Source of the DNA: Coriaria nepalensis | Lineage: Eukaryota > Streptophyta > Magnoliopsida > Cucurbitales > Coriariaceae | Direction of reading: 5' to 3' | Assembly (NCBI GenBank): GCA_027186245.1 | Contig: CP114482.1 | Location: forward strand, 26,803,209 to 26,867,208 | DNA length: 64,000 nt | Shown: piece by piece, positions 62,478 to 64,000 of the stretch | Position numbering within the stretch: position 1 is the first letter of the stretch | Layout of the letters: the number at the start of each line of letters is the position of its first letter | Position numbers and translations under genes: made by a program | Notes under the pieces: generated by a model | The model's database searches: none | What the model saw: the letters and a program-made list of their open reading frames with translations, nothing else | What the model was told of the DNA's origin: nothing

Positions 62478-63630
62478 AGATCTCTATTTTTTCGCGCTAC
62501 AAACACGACTTTCGTTCAGAACTTCCAATTCTATAATTGAACCCAACTATGCATCTTTTTAGCCTTAAAATCATGTCATTGAGTCTCTTCTAGTCATCAA
62601 ATCATTTGAAAGCATTACGAACAAATTCTATTTTTGCTCTTTAAACGAGACTTTTGTGCATAAGTTGCAATTGATCTATTTAAGCAAATTATGTTTTGTT
62701 TAGCATTGAAATCATGTCCTTGAGTCTCTTTTAGTAATTAAATCATTTCAAAGAAATTCGAACGAAATCTTTTTTCGCACTTGAACCAATACTTTCGTGC
62801 ATAATTTGCAATGGATCTTTTGAAGGCAACTTGGCATTTGTATAGCCTTAAAATCATGTTATTGAGTCACTTTTAGTCAATAAATCATTCGAAATCAATT
62901 CAAACGAATTCTATTTTTGCATTTCGAACACGACTTTTGTGCAAAACATGCAATTGATCTATTGAAGGCAATTATGCGTTTGTCTAGCCTTCAAAATCAT
63001 GTCATTGAGTCTTCTCTAGGCATTAAATCAATTAAAAGTAATTCGAAAGATCTCTATTTTTTCGCGCTACAAACACGACTTCCGTTCAGAACTTCCAATT
63101 CTATAATTGAAGGCAACTATGACTCTTTTTAGCCTTAAAATCATGTCATTGAGTCTCTTCTAGTCATCAAATCATTTGAAAGCATTACGAACAAATTCTA
63201 TTTTCGCTCTTTCAACGAGACTTTTGTGCATAAGTTGCAATTGATCTATTTAAGCAAATTATCTTTTGTTTAGCCTTGAAATCATGTCATTGAGTCTCTT
63301 TTAGTAATTAAATCATTTCAAAGAAATTCGAACGAAATCTTTTTTCGCACTTGAACCAATACTTTCGTGCATAATTTGCAATGGATCTTTTGAAGGCAAC
63401 TAGGCATTTGTATAGCCTTAAAATCATGTTATTGAGTCACTTTTAGTCAGTAAATCATTCGAAATCAATTCAAACGAATTCTATTTTTGCATTTCAAACA
63501 CGACTTTTGTGCAAAACATGCAATTGATCTATTGAAGGCAATTATGCGTTTGTCAAGCCTTAAAATCATGTCATTGAGTCTTCTCTAGTCATTAAATCAA
63601 TTAAAAGTAATTCGAAAGATCCCTATTTTT
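62478..63630 (+). repeat. Right-edge HORs with BglII-type m4
   Basis: Three successive m4 monomers replace the EcoRI site GAATTC by GAAAGATCT (AGATCT at 62,478 and 63,048) or GAAAGATCCC (about 63,614). The dyad centre is TAA and GCGCTAC is present in the first two. The series resembles the partial m4 at bases 1-100, so this variant reaches both edges of the window. Confidence 0.8.
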
Positions 63631-63992
63631 TCGCCCTACAAACACGACTTTCGTTCTGAACTTCCAATTCAATAATTGAAGGCAACTAGGCATCTTTTTA
63701 GCCTTAAAATCATGTCATTGAGTCTCTTCTAGTCATCAAATCATTTGAAAGCATTACGAACAAATTCTATTTTCGCTCTATAAACGAGACTTTTAAGCAT
63801 AACTTGCAATTGATCTATTCAAGCAAATTATCCCTTGTTTAGCCTTGAAATCATTTCATTGAGTCTCTTTTAGTAATTAAATCACTTCAAAGAAATTTGA
63901 ACGAAATCTTTTTTCGCACCTGAACCAATACTTTCGTGCATAATTTGCAATGGATCTTTTGAAGGCAACTAGGCATTTGTATAGCCTTAAAA

Positions 63993-64000
63993 TCATGTCG
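63993..64000 (+). repeat. First eight bases of an m3 monomer at the right edge
   Basis: TCATGTCG begins exactly where m3 is expected, 283 bp after the m1 start at 63,710. The array is cut by the window, not ended. Confidence 0.85.

Larger units (their letters stand above)
1..64000 (+). repeat. AT-rich satellite array built from a four-monomer HOR
   Basis: The window is satellite DNA throughout. A monomer of 141-144 bp recurs head to tail. Four types, m1-m4, alternate in fixed order and make a 569-bp HOR (570 bp in the middle). The m1 landmark TCATGTC was followed from 101 to 63,710 through 112 intervals; all are 568-570 bp except one of 426 bp. A hand count of m3 gives about 32% GC. Monomer types differ from each other at roughly a fifth to a quarter of positions by eye, while neighbouring HORs differ by a few percent or less. 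No inversion, insertion or unique sequence interrupts the register. From general knowledge of such arrays, a centromeric or heterochromatic location in a eukaryote is likely. Centromere function itself cannot be read from the sequence. The species is unknown. Confidence 0.97.
56312..64000 (+). repeat. Block H: right-end HORs with overlapping duplications
   Basis: Thirteen HORs and a partial unit. m1 starts step by 569 bp except 62,571 to 63,141, which is 570 because of an inserted C in GCCTTCAAAATC at about 62,993. Many features of block A return here: TAA dyad centre, TTTCCCAC m2 subtype, AGATCT in m4 and AAATCGTGTC. From about 62 kb the units are more uniform and of one kind. No gene. Confidence 0.85.

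Noticed and set aside
62917..63132. 71-codon open frame
   Set aside because: Arises because an inserted C at about 62,993 shifts the reading frame of the monomer. No gene features.
1..64000. Assignment to a named 142-bp satellite, such as those of tenebrionid beetles
   Set aside because: Some beetle satellites have monomers of similar length, but length alone is not evidence and I could not compare sequences. A BLAST search against satellite databases would decide.
1..64000. Promoters, TATA boxes, poly(A) signals or bacterial terminators
   Set aside because: AT-rich words resembling such signals recur every monomer by composition. None stands beside a gene.

Overview
The whole 64,000-base window is one uninterrupted, AT-rich satellite DNA array with every repeat in the same orientation. 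The base repeat is about 142 bp. Four diverged versions of it, called m1 to m4 here, follow each other in fixed order and form a higher-order repeat (HOR) of 569 bp, or 570 bp in the middle of the window. Following the landmark TCATGTC of m1 from base 101 to base 63,710 gives 112 consecutive HOR units: 111 with four monomers and one with three. I found no credible gene, RNA gene, transposon, CRISPR array, telomeric repeat or unique sequence. Such arrays are typical of eukaryotic centromeric or heterochromatic DNA. The sequence alone does not let me name the species, or even choose between plant and animal.

Layout by block. (A) 1-1,164: divergent HORs resembling those near the right end. (B) 1,165-11,406: three nearly identical tandem copies of a 3,414-bp superunit made of six HORs. 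(C) 11,407-20,583: mixed 569-bp HORs with spaced duplications. (D) 20,584-26,283: ten 570-bp HORs in strict register, strongly homogenised and carrying one extra A in m3. (E) 26,284-37,105: mostly 570-bp HORs, interrupted by single 569-type HORs and containing recent tandem duplications; the last such island (37,106-37,674) is the first unit of block F. (F) 37,106-39,810: return to the 569-bp type, including the one three-monomer unit at 38,815-39,240, where m3 is fused to m4. (G) 39,811-56,311: 29 HORs of 569 bp with their own m4 variant. (H) 56,312-64,000: overlapping 1,707-bp and 2,276-bp duplications and variants shared with the left edge.

The picture fits repeated unequal exchange and gene conversion at several scales: 142 bp monomer, 569/570 bp HOR, 1.1-2.3 kb local duplications and a 3.4 kb superunit. 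The short open frames (66-96 codons) occur only where a conserved stop codon or the reading frame has been altered by mutation, so they are not genes. The most informative points are the nested 3,414-bp superunit, the single m3/m4 hybrid junction, the islands of one HOR type inside another, and the block-specific centre of a dyad in m4. I see no sign of a new enzymatic or defence system.
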